DNA of 64,000 nucleotides from Streptomyces iconiensis (GTDB taxonomy: Bacteria; Actinomycetota; Actinomycetes; Streptomycetales; Streptomycetaceae), in assembly GCF_028657195.3 (NCBI RefSeq), contig NZ_JANCPR020000005.1:124001-188000 (forward strand). The letters are read 5' to 3'. Each line of letters begins with the position of its first letter. Position 1 is the first letter of the stretch. The notes beneath the pieces are model-generated. The model worked only from the letters and a program-made list of their open reading frames with translations. It did not search any database and was not told the origin of the DNA. Shown piece after piece: positions 16,403-25,502 of this stretch. The translations under genes were made by a program, and so were the position numbers.

Positions 16403-17059
16403 ATGGCCACACTGCTGCACCTCGACACCTCTCTGTTCCCGCGCGAGGGTTCCGTCTCCCGCGATGTCGCGGCGTCCTTCCGCGCGGCCTGGGAGGAGCA
16501 GCACCCCGACGGCACGGTCATCTACCGCGACCTCGCCGCCAACCCGGTCCCGCACCTGGACGGCGTCGGCGCCGCCGCGGGATTCACCGCCGCGGCCGAC
16601 CGTACTCCTGAGCAGGCCGCCGCCTTCGAGATCCGCGAGGAGCTGGTGAGCGAGCTGGAGCGCGCCGACGCGATCCTCATAGGCGCACCCATGTACAACT
16701 TCACGATCCCCTCCACCCTGAAGGCATGGCTGGACCAGGTGATCATCATGGGCCGTACGTTCGGCACGGGCCCGCGCTCGGCCGAGGGCACGCCCGTCAC
16801 GGTCGTCGCCAGCCGGGGCGGTGGCTACGGCCCGGGCACGCCCCGCGAGAGCTTCGAGTTCGTCCAGAACTACCTCGGCAAGGTGCTGGGCGAGGACGGC
16901 TTCGGCCTGGACGTCGAGTTCATCGTGCCGGAGCTGACGCTCGCCGAGTCGTCTCCCGGCATGGAGGGCCTGATCGAGCTGGCCAAGTCGTCCCGCGCCC
17001 AGGCACACGAGGCGGCGGAGACCCGCGCCAAGACCCTCGCCTCCAGCCTCGTCGGCTGA
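16403..17059 (+). CDS. FMN-dependent NADH azoreductase (AzoR-like)
   Basis: A 218-residue flavodoxin-fold enzyme of the AzoR family, which reduces quinones and azo dyes with NADH using FMN. The phosphate loop is LLHLDTSLFPREGSVSRDVA, the active region includes IGAPMYNFTIPSTLKAWLDQ, and VTVVASRGGGYGPGTP provides the second flavin contact. ATG 16403 follows AGGAG; the frame extends upstream to 16337 into the operator and is rejected. It is divergent from the HxlR gene and likely induced by quinone or electrophile stress. Confidence 0.92.
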   Translation: MATLLHLDTSLFPREGSVSRDVAASFRAAWEEQHPDGTVIYRDLAANPVPHLDGVGAAAGFTAAADRTPEQAAAFEIREELVSELERADAILIGAPMYNFTIPSTLKAWLDQVIIMGRTFGTGPRSAEGTPVTVVASRGGGYGPGTPRESFEFVQNYLGKVLGEDGFGLDVEFIVPELTLAESSPGMEGLIELAKSSRAQAHEAAETRAKTLASSLVG

Positions 17060-17196
17060 GCACGGGCCCGCCGACCCGAGCCGGTCGGCCGTCGCAGGAC
17101 CCGCGGGGCCCGTCACCCGCCGCCGCCTCGCGGCGTACGCAGCCCCCGTACGGAACCCGCACCCACCACGACAGCACGGAGCCCCCCGCCCCCGGA

Positions 17197-17231
17197 GCCC
17201 CGCGCGCCTCCCCCTCTGGCGCGCGGGGCTC
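17197..17231 (+). terminator. Hairpin terminator after azoreductase
   Basis: GAGCCCCGCGCGCC and GGCGCGCGGGGCTC form a 14-bp perfect stem around a ten-base C/T-rich loop. It lies about 140 bases beyond the azoreductase stop inside the 371-base gap to the MFS gene; the rest of that gap holds C-rich sequence and the dyad at 17351. Confidence 0.75.
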
Positions 17232-17350
17232 GTGGTTTCCAGCCCGGACCCCGCACGCGGCCCGACCCTCCCTTGCCGTCCGGTACGTCCGGCCCGGAAC
17301 TGGCCGGAACCGACCGCTCCCGGATGCCCGGTGGCTGATCAAGTACCTTG

Positions 17351-17370
17351 ACTTCAAGCTCAGTTGAAGT
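17351..17370. promoter_or_regulatory. 20-bp MerR-style dyad upstream of MFS exporter
   Basis: ACTTCAA-GCTCAG-TTGAAGT is a perfect 7-bp inverted repeat with a 6-base centre. It overlaps a TTGACT -35-like hexamer at 17348, the position MerR-family activators occupy between -35 and -10. No merR gene is adjacent. It lies 60 bases before the MFS start. Confidence 0.55.
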
Positions 17371-17430
17371 TCCACCCTGTGGGTTGCCGCCCCTTCTCTT
17401 CGCATGCCCGAGAGACAGGAGAACCTCCCC

Positions 17431-18945
17431 ATGGGGACCACCACGTCCCGACCCGATCCCCGCGTGACCCTGCTGGCCGTCCTGCTCGGTGTGCTGGTCG
17501 TGGCGATGTCCATCGCGGGCACCGCCGTCGCCGTTCCCCGTATCGGCGCCGACCTGCACGCCTCCGGCACCCCTCTGCAGTGGGTCGTCGCCGGGTACAA
17601 CCTCGCGTTCGCCGCCTTCACGCTGGTGTGCGGTTCGCTCGCCGACACGGTCGGAAGGCGCCGCACCTTCGCCGCCGGGGCCACCCTGTTCGCGGCCGGC
17701 GCGCTGGTGAGCGCGGCGGCACACGACATCTGGCTGCTCGACGCGGCACGGATCCTCGCCGGAATCGGCGGCGCCGCCGTGATGGCAAGCGGTGGCGCGC
17801 TGCTCGCGAACACCTTCGAGGGCCCGGCACGCACCCGCGCCTTCGCCGCCATGGGCACGATGGCCGGTGTGGGCATCGCCATCGGCCCCAGCCTCTCCGG
17901 CTGGCTGGTCGACGCGCTCGGCTGGCGAGCGAGCTTCGTCGTGTACGCCGTCGTGGGCGCCGTCATCCTCCTCGGCACCATGAAGATCGCCGAGTCCCGC
18001 GCGGCCGAGCGGACCCGGCTGGACAAGGCAGGCGCCGTGACGTTCGTCGCCGGCCTTGCGCTGGTGATGTTCGGCATCATGCAGGGCCCCGAGTCCGGCT
18101 GGAGCAGCCCGCTCGTCCTCGGCACGCTGGCCGCCGGGCTGGTGGTGCTGGTGTTCTTCACGGCACTGCAGCGCCACCGCGAGCACCCCGTGCTCGACCT
18201 CACACTGGTGCGCGACCCCCGCTTCCTGGGCTGGAACCTGGCCACGCTCACCACGTCCGTCGGCTTCCTCGGCGTCCTGGTGTTCCTGCCCACCTATCTC
18301 CAGGGCGTCAACGGCGCCTCGGCCCAGGCAGCGGGCGCGACCATGCTGATGCTCACGGCCCCCGTTCTCGCACTCCCGCCACTGGGCGGTGCGCTCGTCA
18401 ACCGCGGTGTACCGGCGCGCGGTCTGATGACGGCGGCACTGCTGCTGGTCGCGGGCGGCAACGCATGGCTGAGCGTGCTGCGTCCCGGCATCGGTACGGC
18501 GGCGCTGCTGGGCCCGCTGCTGCTGATCGGGATCGGCATGGGCATCTCGTTCGGCATCACCGACGGGCAGGCGATGAGCGTGGTCGAACCCAGCCGCGCG
18601 GGGATGGCGGCCGGCTTCCTCAACACCGTGCGCGGTGCGGCCGAGGCCCTGGTGATCGCCGTGTTCAGCGCCGGGCTGCTGAGCCTGCTCAGCTCCCGGC
18701 TGGGCTCGCCCGAACTCGCGGGCCGCGTGGCCTCAGGAGAGCTGTCCGGCGGCCAACGGGCCCTGCTCGCCGACGCGTTCACCGATGCCTGGCGGGTGAT
18801 GCTGTGGACGACGGCGGCTCTCTGCGCGATTGCGGCATGCGTCGTACACGCATTGCTCGCCTCCCGGCGGACGCCAGGGGGTAACGGTACGGCGACGGTA
18901 CGGAGTCGGGAGGCCGATACGGCGAACACCGCCGACGCGGTGTAG
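17431..18945 (+). CDS. MFS drug exporter, DHA2 (14-TM) type
   Basis: A 504-residue proton-driven exporter of the cytoplasmic membrane. It has about 14 hydrophobic helices; the DHA2 signature regions are visible: LQWVVAGYNLAFAAFTLVCG after TM1, the motif-A loop GSLADTVGRRRTF, and the antiporter motif C-like GIAIGPSLSGWLVDALGWR. The final ~30 residues are a charged cytosolic tail. ATG 17431 follows AGGAG; ATG 17404 in the same frame lacks a good site. Expression is probably controlled by the dyad at 17351. The substrate is unknown. Confidence 0.9.
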   Translation: MGTTTSRPDPRVTLLAVLLGVLVVAMSIAGTAVAVPRIGADLHASGTPLQWVVAGYNLAFAAFTLVCGSLADTVGRRRTFAAGATLFAAGALVSAAAHDIWLLDAARILAGIGGAAVMASGGALLANTFEGPARTRAFAAMGTMAGVGIAIGPSLSGWLVDALGWRASFVVYAVVGAVILLGTMKIAESRAAERTRLDKAGAVTFVAGLALVMFGIMQGPESGWSSPLVLGTLAAGLVVLVFFTALQRHREHPVLDLTLVRDPRFLGWNLATLTTSVGFLGVLVFLPTYLQGVNGASAQAAGATMLMLTAPVLALPPLGGALVNRGVPARGLMTAALLLVAGGNAWLSVLRPGIGTAALLGPLLLIGIGMGISFGITDGQAMSVVEPSRAGMAAGFLNTVRGAAEALVIAVFSAGLLSLLSSRLGSPELAGRVASGELSGGQRALLADAFTDAWRVMLWTTAALCAIAACVVHALLASRRTPGGNGTATVRSREADTANTADAV

Positions 18946-18967
18946 ACGCGGGCGGGAGAGCACACGA

Positions 18968-19003
18968 AGAAGGCCCTCATCGTGATCACGATGTGGGCCT
19001 TCT
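18968..19003. terminator. 36-base near-perfect palindrome, bidirectional terminator
   Basis: AGAAGGCCC and GGGCCTTCT enclose CATCGTGATCACGATG, which is itself a perfect 16-base palindrome. The whole forms one long hairpin with a single mismatched pair. It sits between the convergent MFS gene and tRNA-Leu and can end transcription from both sides. Confidence 0.85.
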
Positions 19004-19009
19004 CTGCTG

Positions 19010-19093
19010 TGCGCGAGGGGGGAGTTGAACCCCCACGTCCTTTCGGACACTGGAACCTGAATCCAGCGCGTCTGCCTATTCCGCCACCCGCGC
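19010..19093 (-). tRNA. tRNA-Leu (CAG anticodon)
   Basis: Read on the minus strand, GCGCGGG...CTCGCGC gives a 7-bp acceptor stem with discriminator A at 19010. The D-arm is GTGGCGGAATAGGCAGAC, the anticodon stem-loop CTGGA-TTCAGGT-TCCAG exposes CAG, a long variable arm (GTGTCCGAAAGGACGT) marks a class II tRNA, and the T-arm is GGGGGTTCAACTCCCCC. No CCA is encoded in the DNA. Length 84 bases. Confidence 0.95.
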
Positions 19094-19404
19094 ATTGGGT
19101 GTTGTCGGTGCGGTGCCGGGCGGGCGCCTGCCGACATCGAGAAGATTAGCACGGTGACGGGGGTGGACTCACATCCGTATCCCGAGGCTCTGCGGGACAC
19201 TCGACACGAGGCCCTTACGATCCATGCAAGGGTGTGAGGCACTGTGAGGGGCAACACTTGAGCGCCCGGCCCCAGCAGGGAACCAGCCGATTTCCCCGCG
19301 CGTGGATACGATCAGTAAGCAGTACCGGAGACACGTCGTGCCCGCATCCGGGGACACTGGTAAGCGGGCACTAGGTCCGAGGGCATCTGGGAAGGAGGTG
19401 CACC

Positions 19405-20241
19405 GTGGGAGTTCTGAAGCGCTTCGAGCAGCGACTCGAAGGTCTCGTCAACGGCACCTTCGCGAAGGTGTTCAAATCGGAGGTGCAACCCGTGGAGATC
19501 GCGGGTGCCCTCCAGCGCGAGTGCGACAACAACGCGACCATCTGGAACCGCGAGCGCACCGTCGTACCCAACGACTTCATCGTCGAGCTGAGCGCTCCCG
19601 ACCATGAGCGGCTCAGCCCGTACTCGGGCCAGCTCGGGGACGAACTGTCGAGCATGGTGCGCGACTACGCCAAGCAACAGCGCTACACCTTCATGGGCCC
19701 CATCAAGGTCCACCTGGAGAAGGCCGACGACCTCGACACGGGGCTCTACCGTGTACGCAGCCGGACCCTGGCCTCCAGCACCTCACAGCAGCAGTCACCG
19801 CCGCAGTCGCCGCCGCAGCGCGGGGGCGCAGCTCCCGGTGGTGCCACGGCAGCGGGCAGTTACCCTCCCCGCCCCGCCTCCACGCCTCCCGTGCCGTCCG
19901 GACCCCCGTCCTACGCACCGGGAGGCGGCGCCGGTCCCGCCGGGCCGCTGCCCGGCGCCGAGACCAGACGCTGGATCGAGATCAACGGCAACCGGCATCA
20001 GATCTCCGGGCCGACCCTCGTCCTCGGTCGCAGCACCGAGGCCGATGTCCGTATCGACGACCCGGGCGTCTCGCGTCGCCACTGCGAGATCCGGGCCGGA
20101 AACCCCTCCTCGATCCAGGATCTGGGCTCCACAAACGGAATCGTGGTAGACGGACAGCACACAACGCGCGCTACGCTCCGCGACGGCTCACGCGTCGTCG
20201 TGGGCAGTACCACGATCATTTACCGGCAAGCCGAAGGGTGA
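19405..20241 (+). CDS. fhaA: FhaA: DUF3662 and FHA domain protein
   Basis: A 278-residue reader of threonine phosphorylation. The N-terminal DUF3662 domain (GVLKRFEQRLEGLVNGTFAK onward, to about 120) is followed by a Pro/Gly/Gln-rich linker and a C-terminal FHA domain (about 190-278) with the phosphothreonine-pocket residues in LGRSTEADV, SRRHCEI and LGSTNGIVVDG. In mycobacteria the homologue binds phosphorylated MviN to control peptidoglycan synthesis. GTG 19405 follows AAGGAGG. It opens the fhaA-pknB operon. The 311-base gap before it holds no gene; a TACGAT near 19307 is a possible -10. Confidence 0.93.
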   Translation: MGVLKRFEQRLEGLVNGTFAKVFKSEVQPVEIAGALQRECDNNATIWNRERTVVPNDFIVELSAPDHERLSPYSGQLGDELSSMVRDYAKQQRYTFMGPIKVHLEKADDLDTGLYRVRSRTLASSTSQQQSPPQSPPQRGGAAPGGATAAGSYPPRPASTPPVPSGPPSYAPGGGAGPAGPLPGAETRRWIEINGNRHQISGPTLVLGRSTEADVRIDDPGVSRRHCEIRAGNPSSIQDLGSTNGIVVDGQHTTRATLRDGSRVVVGSTTIIYRQAEG

Positions 20242-20251
20242 AGCGGGGGCA

Positions 20252-20776
20252 ATGTCAGAGCTGACCCTCACGGTCATGCGGTTGGGATTTCTCGCCGTAC
20301 TGTGGCTGTTCGTCATCGTGTCCATCCAGGTCATCAGAAGTGACCTGTTCGGCACCCGTGTCACCCAGCGCACCGCCAGGCGCGCGGAAGGGCAGCGTCA
20401 GCAGCAACAGCAGCGGCCCCAGCAACAGCAGCGCCAGCCACAGGGCGGCGGTGGCCGCCGCGCGCGTGGTGGCGGCCGGAACGCCCCCACCAAGCTGGTG
20501 GTGTCCGAGGGTTCCCTGACCGGAACCACGGTCGCCCTTCAGGGGCAGACCATCTCCCTCGGCCGCGCGCACGATTCCACGATCGTGCTGGACGACGACT
20601 ACGCGTCCAGCAGGCATGCCAGGATCTATCCGGACCGTGACGGCCAGTGGATCGTCGAGGACCTCGGGTCGACCAACGGCACGTATCTCGACAGGACCCG
20701 GCTCACCACACCGACGCCGATCCCGCCCGGAGCGCCGATCCGTATCGGCAAGACGGTCATCGAGCTGCGGAAGTAG
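20252..20776 (+). CDS. fhaB: FhaB: membrane-anchored FHA protein (FipA-like)
   Basis: A 174-residue protein with one N-terminal transmembrane helix (LTVMRLGFLAVLWLFVIVSI, residues 5-24), a Gln-rich then Gly/Arg-rich linker (about 45-80), and a C-terminal FHA domain with LGRAHDSTIV, SSRHARIY and LGSTNGTYLD. It reads phosphothreonine at the membrane; related FhaB proteins associate with FtsZ/FtsQ and the Pkn kinases. It follows fhaA by 10 bases and precedes the phosphatase by about 30. Confidence 0.93.
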   Translation: MSELTLTVMRLGFLAVLWLFVIVSIQVIRSDLFGTRVTQRTARRAEGQRQQQQQRPQQQQRQPQGGGGRRARGGGRNAPTKLVVSEGSLTGTTVALQGQTISLGRAHDSTIVLDDDYASSRHARIYPDRDGQWIVEDLGSTNGTYLDRTRLTTPTPIPPGAPIRIGKTVIELRK

Positions 20777-20806
20777 TACCGACATGACGACCGGAGGGTG
20801 GGCACC

Positions 20807-22453
20807 GTGCGGATGTACCCCGAGCCGACGGGCGAGGTGCGCATGAGCCTGTCACTGCGCTTTGCCGCCGGATCACACGACGGCATGATCCGCGAGCACA
20901 ACGAGGACTCGGGATACGCCGGTCCACGGTTGCTCGCGGTCGCCGACGGCATGGGCGGCCAGGCCGCCGGCGAGGTCGCCTCCTCAGAGGTGATCTCCAC
21001 CATGGTCCAGCTCGACGAGGACATTCCCGGATCGGACATCCTCACCTCGCTCGGCACCGCCGTTCAGCAGGCCAACGACCAGCTACGAGTCATGGTCGAA
21101 GAGGACCCGCAGCTGGAGGGCATGGGCACCACGCTCACCGCGCTGCTGTGGACCGGCCAGCGCCTCGGGCTCGTACACGTCGGCGACTCGCGCGCCTACC
21201 TGCTGCGTGACGGACAGCTGTCGCAGATCACCCAGGACCACACATGGGTGCAGCGGCTGGTGGACGAGGGCCGGATCACGGAAGAAGAGGCCACCACCCA
21301 CCCGCAGCGCTCCCTGCTGATGCGCGCGCTGGGCAGCGGCGACCATGTGGAGCCCGACCTGTCGATCCGCGAGGTGCGCACGGGCGACCGCTATCTGCTG
21401 TGTTCGGACGGGCTCTCCGGGGTCGTCTCGCACCAGACGATGGAGGACACGCTCGCCAGCTACCAGGGCCCGCAGGAGACCGTGCAGGAGCTGATCCAGC
21501 TCGCGCTGCGCGGAGGCGGGCCGGACAACATCACGTGCATCGTCGCCGACGTGCTGGACGTCGACGCCATGGGCAGCGAGGACACCCTCGCCGGCCGGCT
21601 CAACGACACCCCCGTCATCGTCGGCGCCGTCGCCGAGACCCAGCAGCCGCTGGGCGGCGACCCCGGCACGCTGCGCACCCCGGCGGCGCGCGCCGCCGAG
21701 CTGGGCAGGGGCGGCGGAGTGCCGCCGCAGCAGGGCCAGGGGAACGGCGCCCCCGAGGGATTCGGACCGCCCAACGGCGACCCCTCGATGGCCTCGGCAG
21801 CCGGCACGTTCGGGCCGTACTCGGACGAGGACTTCACCAAGCCGCGGCGCAAGGGGCGCTGGGTCAAGCGCTCCCTGTGGATCGTGCTGGCCCTCGCCGT
21901 CGTCGGTGGCGGCCTCTACGGCGGCTACCGCTGGACGCAGACGCAGTACTACGTGGGCTCCAACGACGAACACGTGGCTCTCTACAGAGGCATCAGCCAG
22001 GAGCTGGCGGGCGTCACGCTCAACGAGGTGTACCAGGACCGGCCCGAGATCGAACTCAAGTACCTGCCGCTGTTCCAGCGCAAGCAGGTGCGCGAGACGA
22101 TCGCGCTGAACAACCTCGACGAGGCGAAGACCAAGATCGACGAACTCGGCAAGCAGGCCGAGGTCTGCAAGATCGTCGCGGAGCAGAAGCAGCAGCCCAA
22201 GAAGCCGCCGGGCGACAAGCAGCGCAAGGACGAGCAGAACAAGCCTGGGGACGCCGGCAAGCAGAACGGCGGGGCCGGGACCGGAACCAGCGCGGGCACC
22301 GGCACAGGCACCGGAACCCCGGCCGCCTTCAGCCCGGACTCCACCAGCTCCACCACCAGCGAACCCACTCGTGCCAGCACCAGCACTCCGACACCGAGCC
22401 CAGAGCTCTCGGAGAAGCAGCAGGAGCTGGCCAAGCAGTGCACCGCGCCGTAG
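20807..22453 (+). CDS. pstP: PstP, PP2C-type Ser/Thr protein phosphatase
   Basis: A 548-residue membrane phosphatase that reverses PknB-type phosphorylation. The PP2C domain (to about residue 245) shows the metal ligands in RFAAGSHDGMIREHNEDSG and VADGMGGQAAGE, then GDSRAYLL, LCSDGLSG and PDNITCIV. A transmembrane helix (about 354-373) leads to an extracellular part and a disordered tail of Gln/Lys, Gly-Thr and Ser/Thr repeats. GTG 20807 lies 9 bases after GGAGG; GTG 20798, ATG 20813 and ATG 20843 (MSLSLRF) are alternatives. Confidence 0.93.
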   Translation: MRMYPEPTGEVRMSLSLRFAAGSHDGMIREHNEDSGYAGPRLLAVADGMGGQAAGEVASSEVISTMVQLDEDIPGSDILTSLGTAVQQANDQLRVMVEEDPQLEGMGTTLTALLWTGQRLGLVHVGDSRAYLLRDGQLSQITQDHTWVQRLVDEGRITEEEATTHPQRSLLMRALGSGDHVEPDLSIREVRTGDRYLLCSDGLSGVVSHQTMEDTLASYQGPQETVQELIQLALRGGGPDNITCIVADVLDVDAMGSEDTLAGRLNDTPVIVGAVAETQQPLGGDPGTLRTPAARAAELGRGGGVPPQQGQGNGAPEGFGPPNGDPSMASAAGTFGPYSDEDFTKPRRKGRWVKRSLWIVLALAVVGGGLYGGYRWTQTQYYVGSNDEHVALYRGISQELAGVTLNEVYQDRPEIELKYLPLFQRKQVRETIALNNLDEAKTKIDELGKQAEVCKIVAEQKQQPKKPPGDKQRKDEQNKPGDAGKQNGGAGTGTSAGTGTGTGTPAAFSPDSTSSTTSEPTRASTSTPTPSPELSEKQQELAKQCTAP

Positions 22454-22468
22454 GGGGCGGCACAAGGC

Positions 22469-23875
22469 ATGAGCAGCAACCTCACCAACACCGGTAGCAA
22501 CACCACGGTGTCCCCGGGCGGACTTCCGAGCCGCCGCAACACCGAGCTGGCGATGCTCGTCTTCGCGGTGCTCATTCCCGTGTTCGCGTACGCCAACGTG
22601 GGACTGGCCAAGGAGGGCTCACTCCCCACCGGCATGCTCAGCTACGGGCTCGGGCTCGGGCTGCTCGCGGGAGTGGCACACCTGGTCGTACGCCGCTGGG
22701 CGCCGTACGCCGACCCGCTGATGCTCCCCATCGCCACCCTGCTCAACGGCATGGGCCTGATCTTCATCTGGCGGCTCGACCAGGAGCCGAGCATCACCCA
22801 CAAGGCCACCGGCGGTGAGGCGGCGCCCACCCAGATGATGTGGTCCGCGCTGGCCGTCGGGCTGTTCGTGCTCGTACTGGTCTTCCTCAAGGACCACCGC
22901 GTACTCCAGCGCTACACCTACATCTCCATGGCAGCGGCCCTGGTGCTGCTCGCGGCACCGATCTTCTTCCCCGCCAAATACGGCGCGAAGATCTGGATCA
23001 CCATCCCCGGGGTCGGCTCACTCCAGCCGGCGGAGTTCGCGAAGATCATCATCGCGGTCTTCTTCGCCGGCTATCTGATGGTCAAACGGGACGCGCTCGC
23101 GCTCGCCTCACGCCGCTTCATGGGCCTGTACCTGCCCCGTGGCCGCGACCTCGGCCCCATCATCGTCATCTGGGCGCTCAGCCTGATGATCCTGGTCTTC
23201 GAGACCGACCTGGGCACCTCGCTCCTGTTCTTCGGCCTGTTCGTGGTGATGCTCTACGTCGCCACCGAGCGCACCAGCTGGATCGTCTTCGGGCTGGGCC
23301 TCTCAGCCGTCGGCGCCATCGCGGTCGCCAGCTTCGAGCCGCACGTCCAGGGCCGCGTCCAGGACTGGCTGGACCCCATGCAGGCGTTCAAGGACGGCTC
23401 CGAGCAGCCCATGCAGGCCCTGTGGGCGTTCGGCTCCGGCGGAACGCTCGGCTCCGGGCTCGGCCAGGGCTTCTCGCGACTGATCAACTTCGCCGCCAAG
23501 AGCGACTACATCTTCGCCACCGTCGGCGAGGAACTGGGCCTGGCCGGCCTCATGGCGATCATCCTGCTGTACGGGCTGATCGTGGAGCGCGGCATCCGCA
23601 CCTCGCTGGCCGCCCGTGACCCCTTCGGCAAGCTGCTGGCCGTCGGCCTCGCCTCGGCCTTCGGCCTCCAGGTCTTCATCGTCGCCGGCGGCGTCATGGG
23701 GCTGATTCCGCTCACGGGTATGACCCTCCCATTCATGGCGCAGGGTGGTTCGTCCGTGGTCGCGAACTGGGCACTGATCGCGGTGTTGCTCAAGATCAGC
23801 GATACCGCCCGGCGCCCGGCCCCGGCCCCAGCTCCCTCACCCGATGCCGAGATGACCCAGGTGGTCCGTCCATGA
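22469..23875 (+). CDS. SEDS peptidoglycan polymerase, FtsW/RodA family
   Basis: A 468-residue multipass membrane protein of the SEDS family, which polymerises glycan strands from lipid II. Family signatures are GAKIWITIPGVGSLQPAEFAK (the extracellular RodA/FtsW loop plus helix), ILVFETDLGTSLLFFG, and the catalytic-side KSDYIFATVGEELGLAGL with the conserved Asp/Glu. The final ~20 residues are Pro-rich. It overlaps pbpA by four bases (ATGA), the usual SEDS and class B PBP pairing. Whether it serves division or elongation cannot be told; in Streptomyces this copy is the one beside pbpA, apart from the dcw-cluster ftsW. Confidence 0.93.
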   Translation: MSSNLTNTGSNTTVSPGGLPSRRNTELAMLVFAVLIPVFAYANVGLAKEGSLPTGMLSYGLGLGLLAGVAHLVVRRWAPYADPLMLPIATLLNGMGLIFIWRLDQEPSITHKATGGEAAPTQMMWSALAVGLFVLVLVFLKDHRVLQRYTYISMAAALVLLAAPIFFPAKYGAKIWITIPGVGSLQPAEFAKIIIAVFFAGYLMVKRDALALASRRFMGLYLPRGRDLGPIIVIWALSLMILVFETDLGTSLLFFGLFVVMLYVATERTSWIVFGLGLSAVGAIAVASFEPHVQGRVQDWLDPMQAFKDGSEQPMQALWAFGSGGTLGSGLGQGFSRLINFAAKSDYIFATVGEELGLAGLMAIILLYGLIVERGIRTSLAARDPFGKLLAVGLASAFGLQVFIVAGGVMGLIPLTGMTLPFMAQGGSSVVANWALIAVLLKISDTARRPAPAPAPSPDAEMTQVVRP

Positions 23876-25350
23876 ACAAGCCCCTGCGCCGGATCGCGAT
23901 CTTCTGCGGTCTGCTCGTCCTGGCCCTGCTCGTACGGTCCAACTGGCTCCAGTTCGTCCAGGCCGACGACCTGAAGACCGACCCGAAGAACCGCCGCGTC
24001 GACATCGCGCGCTACGCACAGCCGCGCGGCAACATCATCGTCGACGGCAAGAACATCACCGGCTCGACGGTCGTCAACGGCAACGACTTCAAGTACAAGC
24101 GCACGTACAAGAACGGCGAGCTGTGGTCCCCCGTGACCGGCTACGCGTCGCAGGCGTTCGGTGCCAACCAGCTGGAGAAGCTGTACGACCCGATACTGAC
24201 CGGCGACGACGACCGGCTGTTCTTCAACCGCACGATCGACATGCTCACCGGCAAGCAGCAAAAGGGCGGCAACGTCGTCACGACGCTCAACGCCAAGGCG
24301 CAGAAGGCGGCGTTCGACGGGCTCGGTGACAAGAAGGGCGCTGTCGCGGCGATCAACCCGAAGACCGGTGCCATCCTCGCGCTGGCCAACAAGCCCTCGT
24401 ACGACCCCTCGGTCTTCGCGGGCAACAGCGAGAAGGACGGCGAGAAATACAAGGCGCTCCAGAGGAAGAACGACAAGGACGACCCCACGCTGAACAGGGC
24501 GCTGCGCCAGACGTACCCGCCCGGTTCGACGTTCAAGGTCGTCACGGCCGCGGCCGGCCTGGAGAGCGGCAATTACGACCTGGACGGCAAGACGGACTCG
24601 CCCGATCCCTACCGGCTGCCCGACTCCAGCACCGACCTCGGCAACGAGGGCAACAACCCGGCGTGCAAGAACGCCAGCGTCCGGGTCGCGCTCCAGTGGT
24701 CGTGCAACACCGTCTTCGCCAAGATGAGCAACGATCTCGGCAACGACGAAATGATGAAGATGTCCGAGCAGTTCGGGTTCAACCGCGACCTGGACGATGA
24801 CTCGCAGGACACCCCCGTACGCCCGGCCGTCAGCGAGTACCCCAAGGACAACAAGCCGCAGAACGCCCAGGCGGGCATCGGCCAGGCGTCCAACCGCGCC
24901 ACCCCGCTCCAGATGGCCATGGTCGCCTCGGCCGTCGCCAACGACGGCAAGCTCATGAAGCCGTACATGGTCGACCAGCTCGTCGCGCCGAACCTCAACG
25001 TCCTGGAGCAGACCAAGCCCAAGAAGCTGAGCCAGCCGGTCTCGGCCGAGAACGCGCAGAAGCTCCAGCAGGGCATGGAAACGGTTGTGAACGACGGCAC
25101 AGGAACCGCGGGCAAGATCCCCGGCGTCACCGTCGGTGGCAAGACCGGCACCGCACAGCACGGTGAGGACAACAAGGACAACCCGTACGCCTGGTTCATC
25201 TCCTACGCGAAGACCGGTGACGGATCTCCCGTCGCCGTCGCTGTCGTGGTGGAGAGTTCCGACACACTCCGTGGCGACATCGCGGGCGGCAAGCTCGCGG
25301 CCCCGATCGCGAAGAGCGTGATGGAAGCCGTGCTCGACGGGAAGCGGTGA
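23872..25350 (+). CDS. pbpA: Class B penicillin-binding protein PbpA
   Basis: A 492-residue transpeptidase that cross-links peptidoglycan outside the membrane. An N-terminal anchor (RIAIFCGLLVLALLVRSNWLQ) precedes the dimerisation region and the transpeptidase domain, where the three active-site motifs appear as PPGSTFK (SxxK nucleophile, about residue 219), WSCNT (SxN) and GGKTGTAQ (KTG). It is the cognate partner of the upstream SEDS protein, whose stop it overlaps. A 150-base gap separates it from pknB. Confidence 0.95.
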   Translation: MNKPLRRIAIFCGLLVLALLVRSNWLQFVQADDLKTDPKNRRVDIARYAQPRGNIIVDGKNITGSTVVNGNDFKYKRTYKNGELWSPVTGYASQAFGANQLEKLYDPILTGDDDRLFFNRTIDMLTGKQQKGGNVVTTLNAKAQKAAFDGLGDKKGAVAAINPKTGAILALANKPSYDPSVFAGNSEKDGEKYKALQRKNDKDDPTLNRALRQTYPPGSTFKVVTAAAGLESGNYDLDGKTDSPDPYRLPDSSTDLGNEGNNPACKNASVRVALQWSCNTVFAKMSNDLGNDEMMKMSEQFGFNRDLDDDSQDTPVRPAVSEYPKDNKPQNAQAGIGQASNRATPLQMAMVASAVANDGKLMKPYMVDQLVAPNLNVLEQTKPKKLSQPVSAENAQKLQQGMETVVNDGTGTAGKIPGVTVGGKTGTAQHGEDNKDNPYAWFISYAKTGDGSPVAVAVVVESSDTLRGDIAGGKLAAPIAKSVMEAVLDGKR

Positions 25351-25502
25351 GAAGCGGCCAGCACCACGGGTGACCCCGGTCACCACGACCACTCCGGGCA
25401 CGTAGGGGCGGTTGGGTACCGTATGCCGAGCAGCACACCGCCGTGTCGTAGCCGGACGTTCCACACGCCGCGGCACGGAAGACCGGAGAGGGCTGGAGAC
25501 TT

